Origin: Hydractinia symbiolongicarpus
Lineage: Eukaryota > Cnidaria > Hydrozoa > Anthoathecata > Hydractiniidae
NCBI RefSeq assembly: GCF_029227915.1
Contig: NC_079882.1
Coordinates: 29,626,001-29,690,000 of the forward strand
Reading direction: 5' to 3'
Length of the DNA: 64,000 nt
Notes under the pieces: model-generated
The model's input: the letters and a program-made list of their open reading frames with translations, nothing else
Databases searched by the model: none
What the model was told of the DNA's origin: nothing
In this document: in pieces, positions 36,062 to 46,106 of the stretch
How the letters are laid out: every line of letters begins with the position of its first letter
Position numbering within the stretch: the first letter of the stretch is position 1
Made by a program: the position numbers and the translations under genes

Positions 36062-39000
36062 GTGTCAGCACCAGTGGCAGCAACTCGCGACGCCCTTGCT
36101 GATCGACTACAGAGTGTGCGGGATACCGTGGATTTGGAGGGGGTTGCCAAACAATTCAAGGTCAACATTAGGGTCTTTGAGCCCAAGACAAACTCCGAGA
36201 AGGCATCATGGCGACTCGTCTATGGGCAAAAGCAGTACAAAAAAAGTTTATATGGCATCAACCTAGGTATGCTGGACGGGCACTGTTTTTACATCAAGGA
36301 TTTAGACGTGCTGGCCCAACAGAAATAGGAATGTGAGGTATGCAAACAACTGTTTAGCAACCACCTGACGCGGCATAAGAGGAGCGAATCAAGACGACGA
36401 TCATTTGCAAAGGGGGAAGGTCAAACGTATGCCGGGCAGAGCCGAAAAGGTCTTTTACGATGAGAGTGTTAGCTACGATGCATCAAAATGGATAGAATAC
36501 ATGTCAAGGCAAGCCGGAAGACATATTCATCATGCCCTATGTGGTCATGGTGGTGAACGTGTTATACGTGATGGCAAAAAGGAATGGAAAGTGGATGGCT
36601 ATGAACCTATTTCAAAGACCGTTTACGAGTACAATGGTTGTAAGCGGCACGGCTGCCCCTGTCTATCCGGGAGAACCAAGGCGGACAAGACTCATTACAC
36701 TGCAACCCTGTCCAAGGAAAGGATGATACGGGAAAAGGGCTACGACCTCTTCACGGCTTCGGAATGTGAGAAACCACCTAAAATCAAGAGGTACTTTCGG
36801 AAGGACTTAAGACCATATCCCCACTACCTGGTATTTGATTTCGAAGCCCTATCACTTTTAAATTACCAGCAAACATCCGATCTAACATACCTTTCGAGAC
36901 ATGTTCCGATAAGTGTTTGTATTGCCGATAGTTTGAATAGTCGCCCGACGTTCATTGAGCACGAGGACCACAAGGTTTTGGTTAAATAGTTTGTGGAGGA
37001 GCTGAAAAAGAGGCATGCCCTCATTGTGAAAGAGGTCAGGAGAATGTACCCGAAGCCTGACGACTTTGACATGCTCTCAAAAAAGGACCAGGAGCTGTGG
37101 GATGAGTGGGTAAATCAAGTAGCTGTCGTTGAGTTTAATTCTGGCAAGTACGACATCAACCTGATCAAGCGGTATTTTATCGGGGAGATTGCGCAAGGCG
37201 ATAAGATCAAGGTGGCGAAAAGAGATAATGAGTACATGTTCCTCACTACCTCGAGATTTAAATTTCTAATCTATGACGGTTGGTGAAGGTCGTTGGAATG
37301 TCAGTTTGAAAAGCTCGTGTTTCCATACGAGTGGTTGACGAGCCACGACAAGTTGGACCATGTTGGATCTGTGGCTCACGAGGATTTTTATATCCGTCTA
37401 GGTGGGAGAAACACACTATCCGGCGAGGAGTACGAGACATTCTGCGCCGAGTTTTACAGGCGAGACTGCGTCACCATGATGGACTGGTTGCGTGAGTACA
37501 ACTTAGCCGATGTGGAACCTTTCATTGAAGCCGTGAACAAGACGAGGCTGCAGTAATACGATGACTAGATAGATATTTTGAAGGGCGCAATCAGTATTCC
37601 GGGAGTATCGATGCGCTACGTATTGAACAAGTCTCTACGGCTGAACCCCAAGCTAGAGCTATACGCTCCAGGAGACCCATGCAGGCATAGGTGTAAGAAC
37701 TCTTGCTATAGCAAGACTTGTAAGGCCTGCAAGCAGGTACGGAAAACATGTGAAAAATGTACGGAGAATGAGGCCTACGAGCTCCTACGGACGGGGACGG
37801 TGGGTGGTCCCGCGATCGTATTCTGTAGATACCACGAACGAGATGTGACGGGTATCAGATCTCACGTGTACAAGGAAACCCACAAGTGCAAGACCAATCT
37901 AGGGTATGATGCAAACCTGCTCTACCCGAGTACCCTGATGCATGACTTTCCTTGTGGAAAGGAAAACCTGATCAAGGTGGCCACACCGACATTGGCACAT
38001 AACTTAGAGCTACTGGCGCGAGGTGTGGTAGATGGATCGTTGTTTGGGTTTGCCTAGGTTGATATCGAGGTACCCGAGTATCTGCGCAAAAAGTTTAGTG
38101 AAATGGCTCCCCTGTTTGTCGTCAAGGAAATACCTGATGATCAAATTCCCGAGCACATGCATGCATACTTAAAAACTACAGGCCGCAAGCGTTTTCCTGG
38201 TACACGTAAACTTCTGGGTTTGATGAGAGCTAAAAAAATCCTACTGTATACCCCTGTGCTAAAATGGTACCTTAGCCATGGGCGAAAATTGACTGCCTTT
38301 CACCAGTTTCTCAAGTACGCCCGAGGTAGTCCCTTTGCCTGGTTTCCAGAAGAGATTGCTGATGCACGACGACAGGCTGATAAAGACCACGACAAGCGTA
38401 TTGCGGGGGATACGGCAAAGTTGAAAGGCAACTCGTTCTACGGCAAGATAATTGAAGATTTGGCAAGGCATGCAAATACTACATTTACGAGGTAAGAAAA
38501 GGAGGTTGACGCTGCTCTGCGAAGCCCGTACCTTGAGGACCTTGAAGAAATTGGGGATGCGTATGAGGTAAGAAGGGGCAAACACAAGTGCACTATCGAT
38601 AGAGATTACCAGTGTGGTATCGCGGTATATCAATTGGCCAAACTCCGCATGCTCGAATTTTACTACAGTTTTCTGGACAAGTACGTGGATCGTCGGGACT
38701 TTGAGTACATTTACATGGACACTGACAGTGCGTATTTTGCCATCTCTGGGGAAGAGTTACGAGATGTCATTCGCACCAAACTACTTGACGAGTACGACAA
38801 AGACGTACAAAACTGGCTCGTCACCGATAAGTACTCGAGTCGAACAGGACGGTAATTTAAGTCGGGATTTATTGGGTTTCTGATGATTGCCGTGACAGTC
38901 AAGTGCTATTTTGTTGAGGGTAAAGAGAGTACTAAATTCTCATGTAAAGGCATGTCAAGGAGGCAAAATGCTGTGACCTGGGGTAGATACCTGAGTGCAC

Positions 39001-39155
39001 TGAAGGGTGGTTTGGACATGGCCAAAAACGTTGGTTTTCGGGTACATGAGCAGGGTATGATCACGTACGAACAAAAAAAGATCGAGCTCCCGGCCTCTTA
39101 CGACAAAAGAGTTGTATATGACCATGGGATACATACGACGCCATTATATTTCTAG
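36062..39155 (+). pseudogene. polB: Protein-primed DNA polymerase B, left copy
   Basis: The N-terminal part (36062-36400) ends with a C2H2-like finger (CEVCKQLF...HLTRH) in another frame. The main frame, 36405-39155 (917 codons), then runs without a frameshift. In order: a Vsr/PD-(D/E)xK-like region (VDGYEPISKTVYEYNGC), Exo I DFEAL, Exo II FNSGKYD, Exo III YNLAD, PolA GYDANLLYP, PolB KLKGNSFYG, PolC DTDS, and KFSCKGMS. Catalytic residues are present. It is broken by seven in-frame stops at 36987, 37284, 37554, 37566, 38055, 38493 and 38853, plus a TAG at 36326. Relative to the right copy it has one in-frame deletion of roughly a dozen codons near 37265. The enzyme would replicate the element from protein-primed ends. 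Confidence 0.93.
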
Positions 39156-39196
39156 CGTGTTTGACCCATGCTATTAACCATCAGGGTTGATAAAAT

Positions 39197-39236
39197 AAAA
39201 GAATGCCTTGGGAAAATGATTGCGAGCGATTCTTTT
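39197..39236. promoter_or_regulatory. Inverted repeat between polB and the TM gene
   Basis: AAAAGAAT (39197-39204) and ATTCTTTT (39229-39236) form 8-bp arms with partly matching inner bases, 42 bp before the ATG of the next gene. One of a series of intergenic hairpins in this element, and a weaker member. Confidence 0.45.
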
Positions 39237-39277
39237 GCGTTGGCGACTGTGGTCACAGGGGGAGTTAGATTGAACCA

Positions 39278-39670
39278 ATGGAGGTGAAGAATGTCCCATG
39301 TCGGTCCTGGAGTCCACCGTTAGAATCCAAGTTTCCAAGGATCCCTAAACTCAAAAAAAAACCCTCCGAGTTTCAAGCAACAACAAGGCAAGGACAAGGA
39401 CACAAGTTGGCGGCACTGATGAAGAAGAGGAAGGAAAAATTGAAACAACAAGAAGGTATTGTAGAGCCTGCAGTCAAAACCTCTACTGGGACCAGCTCCA
39501 GCAAGTCGATGGACAGTGTCCACATCTATGGAGTCGGGACTTTAGCCGTGCTTACCATAGGGGTAGGCGTCTGGTATATGTTTAGCAGGGGTAAAAATGA
39601 ATCCCAAAACACCACACCGGCGGCTAATCCGGAGTCACAGCAGTGCAAACAGGGCAAAACCCCGCCTTAG
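39278..39670 (+). CDS. Small basic single-TM Polinton protein, left copy
   Basis: 130 residues from ATG. A basic, Lys/Pro-rich N-terminal half (AALMKKRKEKLKQQ) is followed by one hydrophobic helix (VHIYGVGTLAVLTIGVGVWYM, about 83-103) and a polar tail. The right unit has a homologue at 52373-52668 with IYIYSVGAFAVFAAGVG. The TAG at 39668 lies 8 codons before a second stop (39692), and the intervening residues match the right copy's C-terminus, so the end is probably slightly truncated. Function unknown; a minor virion or membrane protein is a guess. Confidence 0.65.
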   Translation: MEVKNVPCRSWSPPLESKFPRIPKLKKKPSEFQATTRQGQGHKLAALMKKRKEKLKQQEGIVEPAVKTSTGTSSSKSMDSVHIYGVGTLAVLTIGVGVWYMFSRGKNESQNTTPAANPESQQCKQGKTPP

Positions 39671-39749
39671 ATTGACATCTTCAAGATGCAATGAATTTTT
39701 TTAAAAGATAACACCAAATAAATGTCAAACAAGCAAACATGATGAAAAT

Positions 39750-39987
39750 ATGGGTCCTAATGAAGCTATGATTATTGATGCTTTGTGGGAGTCTGTCAGG
39801 CTCGTCTCATACACTATCCTGGTCGCTATGGGCAGGAAAAAAGGCCTTGGGGGTTTCCAGGCCGGGTGCTAAGATGGACATGGAGGACGGTTTGAAGCTA
39901 GTCGGGTATATGACGGCAGCAATCCTATTTGACGAATACGCTATAAAACAAGGATGGTACAAAAAATCGTTAATAGCTCCAAAATAG
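39750..39987 (+). pseudogene. Small conserved Polinton protein, left copy (frameshifted)
   Basis: Reads from ATG 39750 in one frame, then from about 39830 in another (GKKALGV...RPGAKMDMEDGLKLVGY...KQGWYKK). It is homologous to the intact gene at 52673-52951, which has GKKFLGITRPSTKMD...LKMVGY. One frameshift. Function unknown. Confidence 0.65.
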
Positions 39988-40000
39988 ACCGCATGATATT

Positions 40001-40031
40001 ATTTCTACTTGCCCCTGAGGCAAATAGAAAT
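40001..40031. promoter_or_regulatory. Hairpin one base before a start codon
   Basis: ATTTCTACTTGCC (40001-40013) and GGCAAATAGAAAT (40019-40031) are complementary at 12 of 13 positions with a 5-nt loop. They end just before the ATG at 40033 and begin shortly after the stop at 39987. Confidence 0.7.
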
Positions 40032-40032
40032 C

Positions 40033-40170
40033 ATGGAGGCCAAAAAATGTGTCGTGTGTTCAAAATCTCTCCCCTTGGATCGGTTCAAGGCAAAGGGCAA
40101 AGGTCTGACAAAAACATGCATCAAATGCCTTGATCTCGGGAGAATTTCAAAGGGCCATGTCAAACGTTAG
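40033..40170 (+). CDS. 45-residue zinc-ribbon mini-protein
   Basis: An intact short frame with CVVC and CIKC pairs around SLPLDRFKAKGKG. It is the same opening module as in the zinc-finger/HNH genes at 43483 (-) and 51206 (+). Downstream (about 40195-40290) a frame with HIQAKF...GYTWENY resembles the start of the HNH domain, so this may be the remnant head of a longer gene. Likely nucleic-acid or protein binding through Zn; unproven. Confidence 0.55.
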   Translation: MEAKKCVVCSKSLPLDRFKAKGKGLTKTCIKCLDLGRISKGHVKR

Positions 40171-40367
40171 TTATATGCAGCCCTTATGTGAGTTAATTAT
40201 ACTCCTACAGGATCATATTCAAGCCAAGTTTAATGAGGGATATACCTGGGAAAATTATGAAAGACATGTCAATAACAAGGTATGATTCAGATACGACGAA
40301 ACGTTTAACACACCAACGCTTGCCCACGTTGTTATAGCATTACAGCGGGTACAGGACGCAATACTAA

Positions 40368-40604
40368 ATGGACGTGTTATGCTGTAGGAAATGTAAAAAT
40401 ATATTATCCCTCGATCGTTTCAAAATAAGGGGTAATAGTAGAACCAACCCCTGTATAGCCTGCCTTGAAGACAGGTATAGTCAGCTCGTGGCGTTGGGGA
40501 CGAAATTGAGGAGCTACCCCAAGGGTGAGATTGTGGTACTTGCGGAAACACCGAATGCCATCGTTCATTACAATTGGCTCCGAGAGCGTGGTCAGGCATT
40601 TTAG
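40368..40604 (+). CDS. 78-residue zinc-ribbon protein
   Basis: Opens with CCRKC ... LSLDRFKIRGN ... CIACL, a second copy of the same C-x2-C/C-x2-C module, then a C-terminal region unrelated to HNH (EIVVLAETPNAIVHYNWLRE). That tail resembles the C-terminal part of BRO-type proteins, which is only an impression. Intact frame. Confidence 0.55.
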   Translation: MDVLCCRKCKNILSLDRFKIRGNSRTNPCIACLEDRYSQLVALGTKLRSYPKGEIVVLAETPNAIVHYNWLRERGQAF

Positions 40605-40802
40605 GCTTGGTGAGCATTACACGCATGAGCGTCTTTTGGAATATAAGGAATGACTTAAACGGGCACTAATTTTATTACCCTTGTGGTTATTAAAATTATC
40701 ACATCAAAGGCAAGGGCTATAAACCCCTCCTATGGAATATACCTTTTTGACCGTTTTAGATGTATGTTAAAAGGTAGGGAAATATCAAAATGATGGAAGC
40801 CT

Positions 40803-41270
40803 ATGTACAAAAAAAAGCAAGTAAGGGGTTATGATATTTGGGTACCTGTGCTGCATTTCTGTTTAAAGGCAGGATCAGTAACTAGTTATTGCCCTACCTG
40901 CCTGGAAAACTTCAGGTATCGAAATGGAAAATGCTATGAAGGGTTTGAATACCCCACCGACGATCTTTTACACAGGGTAGCATCAGGCGAAAAAGCATGG
41001 ACAACATTTGCAAGAAGCGAGATCGATGATGATCTCGAGGATGATATAAAAACCCTTGGGCTCTATATTGTTTCAGTTAAGGAGAATAAGTATGGTGCAC
41101 TCTGCTACGAGGTTATTAAAGATAAGGCGTTGAAGTTGTCGGATTTGGCTGATATCACAGCAATAGGCAATATCCTCAATTTTCCGATACCGGATAGACG
41201 TCTAGTTGATATTGATTTGGATATTGAGCCTGTTGTCATCAAAGGCATCGTTTATAAGGGATGTATATAA
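40803..41270 (+). CDS. Uncharacterised Polinton protein with a Cys pair
   Basis: 155 residues from ATG, intact. A YCPTCLENFRYRNGKC segment gives a possible zinc site. The acidic middle (EIDDDLEDDIK) and the hydrophobic C-terminus have no match I know. No counterpart is visible in the right unit. Arms ACCTTTT/AAAAGGT and ATTTTA/TAAAAT lie in the 200-bp leader. Confidence 0.5.
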   Translation: MYKKKQVRGYDIWVPVLHFCLKAGSVTSYCPTCLENFRYRNGKCYEGFEYPTDDLLHRVASGEKAWTTFARSEIDDDLEDDIKTLGLYIVSVKENKYGALCYEVIKDKALKLSDLADITAIGNILNFPIPDRRLVDIDLDIEPVVIKGIVYKGCI

Positions 41271-41445
41271 GGGATCCTAGTAAAGAGTTGGAGGATGAAC
41301 CCATAGAGGTACTCCTGAAGATACTATTTACCAATCCTTCACATCTTCCGGTGGTACCTGAACATCCTCTGGAATAAGCATGAGTTCTTCCAAAACGAAG
41401 CTGTTTTCAGGACCGTCTTTAGGTAGTATAAAATACAACTACCCG

Positions 41446-42275
41446 TTACAATACAATCCAACCTGTAAGTATGTTTGCTGTAAAAGGCGTCAGTTGCGCG
41501 TCTTTTAGAGTCACCATGCTCCTCCCGGGTTGTAGGAGGTACAAGTACAGCCCATCCTCGGGTAGGGGCTTCTCTTCGGGATATTTCTGACCTTTGGCAA
41601 GTGGGACATCTTCGAGCTTGATGGCCTTGCTAGACCGATCAGGGTAGTCTTGGCATTATTTAGACTTTTGACGATGGTATATAGGTGCTTCACCCAAATG
41701 GTACTAAGCTCCCTAGAGACTAGCTCCTGCGCATCTTAAGTCTTGAGGAGTCTTTCTGCAAGGACCTTATTGTACGATTCGACGAAGGCCGTAAACGTAT
41801 GGTGAAGTTTGGTAGTGGCACGCTTAATTTCAAATCCTTTGCCTTCTAATAGTTTCGTCACATCCGATTTGATTTCGGAACCATTGTCGCACTGAAAAAT
41901 CTTGGGGTAGAGTTAAGGTCCTGCTTTGTAGATGTCCTTCAACATATCCGCAACCTCGCTAGCTCTCTTCGTTCTTAGGGGCCTCGCTACCTTATACCTT
42001 GAAGTTACATCAATGCCTGTCAGGATATATTTATGCGTATTGCCATATACCCTGTTGTGAGGCATATATAACAGATCGAATTGGTGCATCTCATTCGATG
42101 TTGTAATGGTAAAATGCGGATAATCGATACGTTTTGGGCCCTTGATCTCCTTAGCAAGTAATTTTACGGATCTGCGTCCGACCCAGAGATGTTCTGGGGT
42201 ATAGTACATATTGCTTAGCTTTTCTGCTTCCTGCTCGGTAACAACGTGCATTTTTGACATGTCTTTATTATTCAT
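41446..42275 (-). pseudogene. Retroviral-type (rve) integrase of the Polinton, left unit
   Basis: The minus frame shows the DDE core. The first Asp is in HQFDLLYMP, the second in QCDNGSE, and the Glu in FVESYN, with exactly 35 residues between the second and third, as in D,D(35)E integrases. The N-terminal region precedes it, and a short SH3/chromo-like C-terminal region ends near 41446. Two in-frame stops (about 41912 and 41737) and one frameshift near 41645 inactivate it. It would catalyse insertion of the element and generate short target duplications. The right unit has no copy. Confidence 0.9.
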
Positions 42276-42293
42276 GTTAAAAAAAACGCGTTC

Positions 42294-42675
42294 TTACAGA
42301 TACTTGTAGGCAATAAAGCCTAGCAGGGATAAAGAGTCAAGGACGAACGCCAATTCCTTGCTTCGAAGATACGCAGAAATCTTTCAATTGCGGTGCCTCT
42401 TTCTCCGAGGCAATATAATACTGATACAAAGTAGCAACATAGTAGCTTTTTCCTGGCTTTATTTGTTTCTCTCGTTCTTTGCCGAACCAATCGAGTTTGG
42501 CTTGCCTCTTACGTACCCACTCCGCCTGGGCTGCATTTAATCGTTCTGTCGCACAGTAATGCCGTTTCTCTCAGCCTCGCCATGTCCGGATAGCTTGGAA
42601 AATAGATAATTTGAACCGCTGAATGCAAGGGCGTTTATGGCCGCCCCGGCCACTAGCACAGCTATTGTCGCCATA
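42294..42675 (-). pseudogene. Small membrane protein of the Polinton, frameshifted
   Basis: Starts ATG 42675 with a hydrophobic Ala-rich segment (MATIAVLVAGAAINALAFSG), then a basic, Gln/Arg/Lys-rich helical region after a frameshift near 42545. It ends with a second hydrophobic segment (LLGFIAYKYL) before TAA at 42294. It begins 5 bp after the HNH gene's stop and ends 18 bp before the integrase start, so the three minus-strand genes are tightly packed. Function unknown. Confidence 0.6.
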
Positions 42676-42680
42676 TCTCT

Positions 42681-43483
42681 TTATTCTGAGACATATCGGT
42701 TACCGTTGGCTATATTTTCGCCTGCCCACAAAGGTTGCGTATTGGTATAGTGAAGTCTTTTCGGCACCTCATCAAGTGGCGGGGCATCGCCATTTTCCTT
42801 ATATTGAAGTGGTACCTTGTGATCGATATGCCACTCTCCATGGTTGTCCCAGGTCATACCCTCAACAAACTGGACTTCAATATGGGCCCGCAGTGTAGCC
42901 ATATCGCAACCAAGATATTCCCTAGAGCTGAGCTCCTTGTTTCCTCTCAGAGCATGTAGGTTCGGTTGCGATGGCCGGCAGGTTTACATACAGGGCATAT
43001 TGCTTGCCTTTTTCGTGATGGCATAAGCTTCTACCCCGCAGTCCTTACAGCGAGACCTCATCCTTTCATGTTTACAAATCTGGCTGCCTTTGCAATCTTT
43101 GCAAGTGGATCTCTGCCTTTGATGGTGGCAAATCTCACTTCCCTTACATTCTTTACATTGGGATCTCCTTTTTCATGGGGGCAAATTTGGCTGCCTTTAC
43201 ACTCTTTACACTTGGATCTCCGCCTTTGATGGTGGCAAATTTCACTTCCCCCACAATCCTTGCAATATGCCCTATATTTTTGATGGTGGCAAATCTGACT
43301 CCCGCCACACTCTTTACACTGGACCCTCCGCCTTCCATGGTGGCACTTTGTACGTTCACGTGTTGCCTTGTTAACATCAAGGCATTTGATGCACCATTTT
43401 GTTAGTTGAGCGTTACGCTTGATCCTAAACTTGTCCAAAGATAAAAAGTGCTTACAACTTGAGCATTTCCTGGTCCCCTCCAT
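42681..43483 (-). pseudogene. Zinc-finger repeat + HNH endonuclease gene, left unit
   Basis: ATG 43483 opens a C-x2-C/C-x2-C ribbon (KCSSCKHF...CIKCL). At least six repeats of a CKECKGSQICHHQ-type Cys/His module of about 17 residues follow. After a frameshift near 43150-43060 comes an HNH-like C-terminal domain (EGMTWDNHGEWHIDHKVPL ... LHYTNTQPLWA) ending at 42681. The catalytic DH is present. This repeat-plus-HNH design is familiar from giant-virus genomes. A role as a homing or genome-processing nuclease is inferred. Confidence 0.8.
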
Positions 43484-43487
43484 ATTG

Positions 43488-43519
43488 ATTTGTGTTTGCC
43501 CTTAATGGCAAACACAAAT
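43488..43519. promoter_or_regulatory. Perfect 13-bp-arm hairpin upstream of the HNH gene
   Basis: ATTTGTGTTTGCC (43488-43500) and GGCAAACACAAAT (43507-43519) are perfectly complementary around CTTAAT. They lie in the 48-bp gap between the stop of the putative capsid gene (43532) and the HNH start (43483), both on the minus strand. It could terminate one gene, start the next, or do both. Confidence 0.8.
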
Positions 43520-43531
43520 TTTACCGGTCAT

Positions 43532-44766
43532 TTAATACTCCACAGAATGGAACCTACCGTCCAGGATATTCAGCTGCGCATCCTGTAAGAGGTAGGCGTA
43601 AGCCATGAAATCTCCGGTTCCGTCAGCCTTTTTTGACATGTGTAATGTTATCCCATCGCTCAGCCTTTGCAGGGGCCTTCCACTACCATGCAGCGCATTA
43701 TCGTTGGATGCTCTGAAATCGATGAAGACCGCGTACCTTTCGTTAAAGAATGGCCCAATCGTCACGTTGAAGTCGTGGGCACCAAAAATTTTCACAATCT
43801 GTTCGAGGTGATCCTTTGGGAGCATCGCATGAGAATAGAGCTCATTAGCTTCCCCCTCGACAGTGACGCTAATCTTCTCAATTTTTGGATTGTAGAACAC
43901 CTCGTTTACGCCGGTGTAAGCCTTAACTTTCCCGGGATCTATGAAGAGTAGTAACACACCTTTCAAACTCTTCGCGGGGGTGTAAATTTGGAGGTTATGC
44001 GAGGTATCAGCCTTTTTCATAGTGATAACCTTGCTACGGAGTATGTGTTCGTATGGCAGGGCCAATCTTGCATACCTTGACATCATAGCGCTCGCGAGAC
44101 ATTCATGGGTAATCTTGTCAAACTCTAGCCTAATGTTGATAATCTTGTACGCAGCATCAGCTGATGACATCACCATAAGACGCGACATATATGACGAATT
44201 GGAGGCGGTCATATCAACCCGCCACATAAAAGGGTAAATTCGCTCGTCAACTCAAACATTTTGCCCAAGGGCACGCAGAAGGTGTTCCCATACGCCGCCA
44301 CGATTGCCTTCTCCTCGTTGGTACCTACATGACCACTAGCTTTGACCTGTAAGGCTCTGATGGTCCCGTCGTTGGGATTGATGCCTTGCAGGATGAGGTT
44401 GTTATCCCTATCAAATTTTGGCAGCCACAAGTCCATATAGACCGCCAGGATATTGTAATCCGATATATGCTGAATTTCGTTACCATTCAAGGTAATACGT
44501 AGGTTTCGTACTAGGCTTTTACCAATGTTACTGACAATGGTACGTTTTGTATTAGTTCCTGTCAGCGTCAGGTGAAATAAGAGTTTGATGGATCCTTGAA
44601 AGATGACATCATTCCCAGACATGTTTGGCATATCAACATAAAGGTCTTCATTCTGGTTTATCGTGCTTGGTATGTAGCTTATCTGAACCCTTTGTTTTCG
44701 GCCCTTGATACCAAAGAGTTGCTTCATCTCTGCATATGGGTCTAGCGTCGTTCCAAATGCCTTCAT
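43532..44766 (-). pseudogene. Putative major capsid protein, left unit
   Basis: ATG 44766 (MKAFGTTLDPYAEM) opens about 410 residues in two overlapping frames with a 1-nt shift near 44215. Beta-rich sequence, DGITLHMSKK, DNALHGSGR and a C-terminus LLQDAQLNILDGRF recall a structural family I associate with cnidarian Polintons and take to be the double jelly-roll capsid. It is shorter than many capsids of that type. No copy is present in the right unit. Function is inferred from position, size and context, not from a diagnostic motif. Confidence 0.6.
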
Positions 44767-44801
44767 GTTTATTATATAAGGCAAATCTTTAAATAAAGAT
44801 G
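44764..44801. promoter_or_regulatory. 32-bp palindromic divergent promoter (capsid / coiled-coil genes)
   Basis: The two opposing start codons (44766 minus, 44799 plus) are 32 bp apart. The segment is an imperfect palindrome: CATGTTTATT... on one side and ...AATAAAGATG on the other, with TATATAAG and TTTAAATA inside. A core promoter for both genes would have to fit here or inside the neighbour's coding sequence. Confidence 0.6.
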
Positions 44802-46096
44802 CTGACTAATCCAGTATTTGTACCTGACATTGATATTGATGATAACGAGGAGGATGGGGGCCTCCGGATAAACCCGATGATACTACGTCGAAGCTCCCCG
44901 GAACGCCAAAACTCCCTGGAACGTCAGGGCCTTCAACAGAACAACAGCATGGGCATACGCTGACGGGGCATAGGTAAAAGCTACTAAAACCAAAGATCGA
45001 TGGCGTTTACGATCGTCTTACGGAAAAATTGGGGTTACAGCCTAATGCGAGGTATTATGATGCGTTCAGGGAGGATACGGGGAATCAAATTATTGTTAAG
45101 GAGATAGTTAAAGGCAAAAAAACCTTCAAGGGAAGAGTGGTTACGAATCAAGATGGTAGCCTAAAAACCGTTGGTCAGAAACAAACGTTGCTAGGTATTA
45201 ATCGCCTGTAAGCCCTGGGTTTTGTCGACTATGCTATACCAAACAAGGGCGGTAAATTCAGGGCCCAGCACCTCTTGAAAAGGTATAATAAAATACAGGA
45301 GGAGGCCGAGGCTGAACATATTAAGATGGAATCGTTGGAGGACATCGATGAATTTGTAGATGCCACGGAGAGCCTTATACAAGACACTTCGTTTGTTGGG
45401 CCCGATGAAGGTGGCATCACCCCACGTAAAAGAAGGGAACTTGACCTCGCGCTTCAGACATTAAGGGATAACTTAAAAAGCCTGAAAAAAAAGATGATCC
45501 TATATGATAGCGAGATTTACAAGGCAGAGGGCAGGGTGAAAGAACTTGAGAAGCAGAAGGGCAGCAGGCTAACCTTGGGAAGGAGATAGAAAAGGCGAAG
45601 CAAGAGATTAAGGATCTGAACGATAAAAAGAAGGCCATAGGGGAAGCACATGGTATACTATCCACCGATATATACCCCCAGCTGAGGCATATTAAGGACA
45701 CGCTCTTGAAAATTGCTGGAGATAACACAACTTTGCTTGAGAAGCTCAAGATACTCTACAAGGAACAGAGTATAACCATAGCCAGTGTGGTCTCCTCTAT
45801 TGGACTGCTGATAAGCACCATTGTACTCTCTGTTACAGGGGGGAAGCGCCGGGGGTGCTGCAGGGGGGAGTGCCGCGGCTGGCGGTGAAAAAGTGTTCGT
45901 ACAAAAGCAACCTGAAAGGCTTGGAAACTTTCTCAAAAATTTGGCAGGCAAGGCAGGTGCCGCATTGCCTGGAGTCATCGGTACGGTAGTCTCGTTCCTT
46001 CTGAGAGTAGTGTCAACTATCGTTACATATGCGGTCAAGCATCTGTACATGGCAGCCGCTGCCGCTGTTGAGTTTGTCGTGCTATACGTAAAATAA
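44799..46096 (+). pseudogene. Coiled-coil + C-terminal membrane protein, left unit
   Basis: ATG 44799. The acidic N-terminus is followed, after frameshifts and a stop at 45209, by a globular region (NARYYDAFRED). A long coiled coil follows (KRRELDLALQTLRDNLKSLK; KVKELEKQ-type heptads). Then come a hydrophobic helix (IASVVSSIGLLISTIVLSV), a Gly/Ala-rich hinge (about 45835-45885) and another hydrophobic region ending at TAA 46096. About four frameshifts and one internal stop. The homologue in the right unit is 54421-55014. I associate this family with cnidarian Polintons; its function is unknown, possibly a minor structural or membrane protein. Confidence 0.7.
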
Positions 46097-46106
46097 GGCT
46101 TATTTT
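46090..46106. terminator. Palindrome shared by two convergent stop codons
   Basis: AAAATAAG (46090-46097) and CTTATTTT (46099-46106) flank a single G. The left arm contains the TAA of the plus gene (46094-46096). The right arm contains the TAA of the minus gene (46100-46102 on the complement). Convergent genes thus end inside one 17-bp hairpin. AAATAA-like sequence may also serve as a polyadenylation signal on both strands. Confidence 0.6.

Noticed and set aside
36987-38855. Stop-codon reassignment in polB
   Set aside because: TAA, TAG and TGA all occur at positions with varied residues in the other copy, and host genes in the window use stops normally. Decay is simpler.
39676-39688. CATCTTCAAGATG palindrome as another intergenic hairpin
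   Set aside because: It falls in codons for the conserved C-terminal residues of the TM gene just past its premature stop, so it is coding rather than intergenic.
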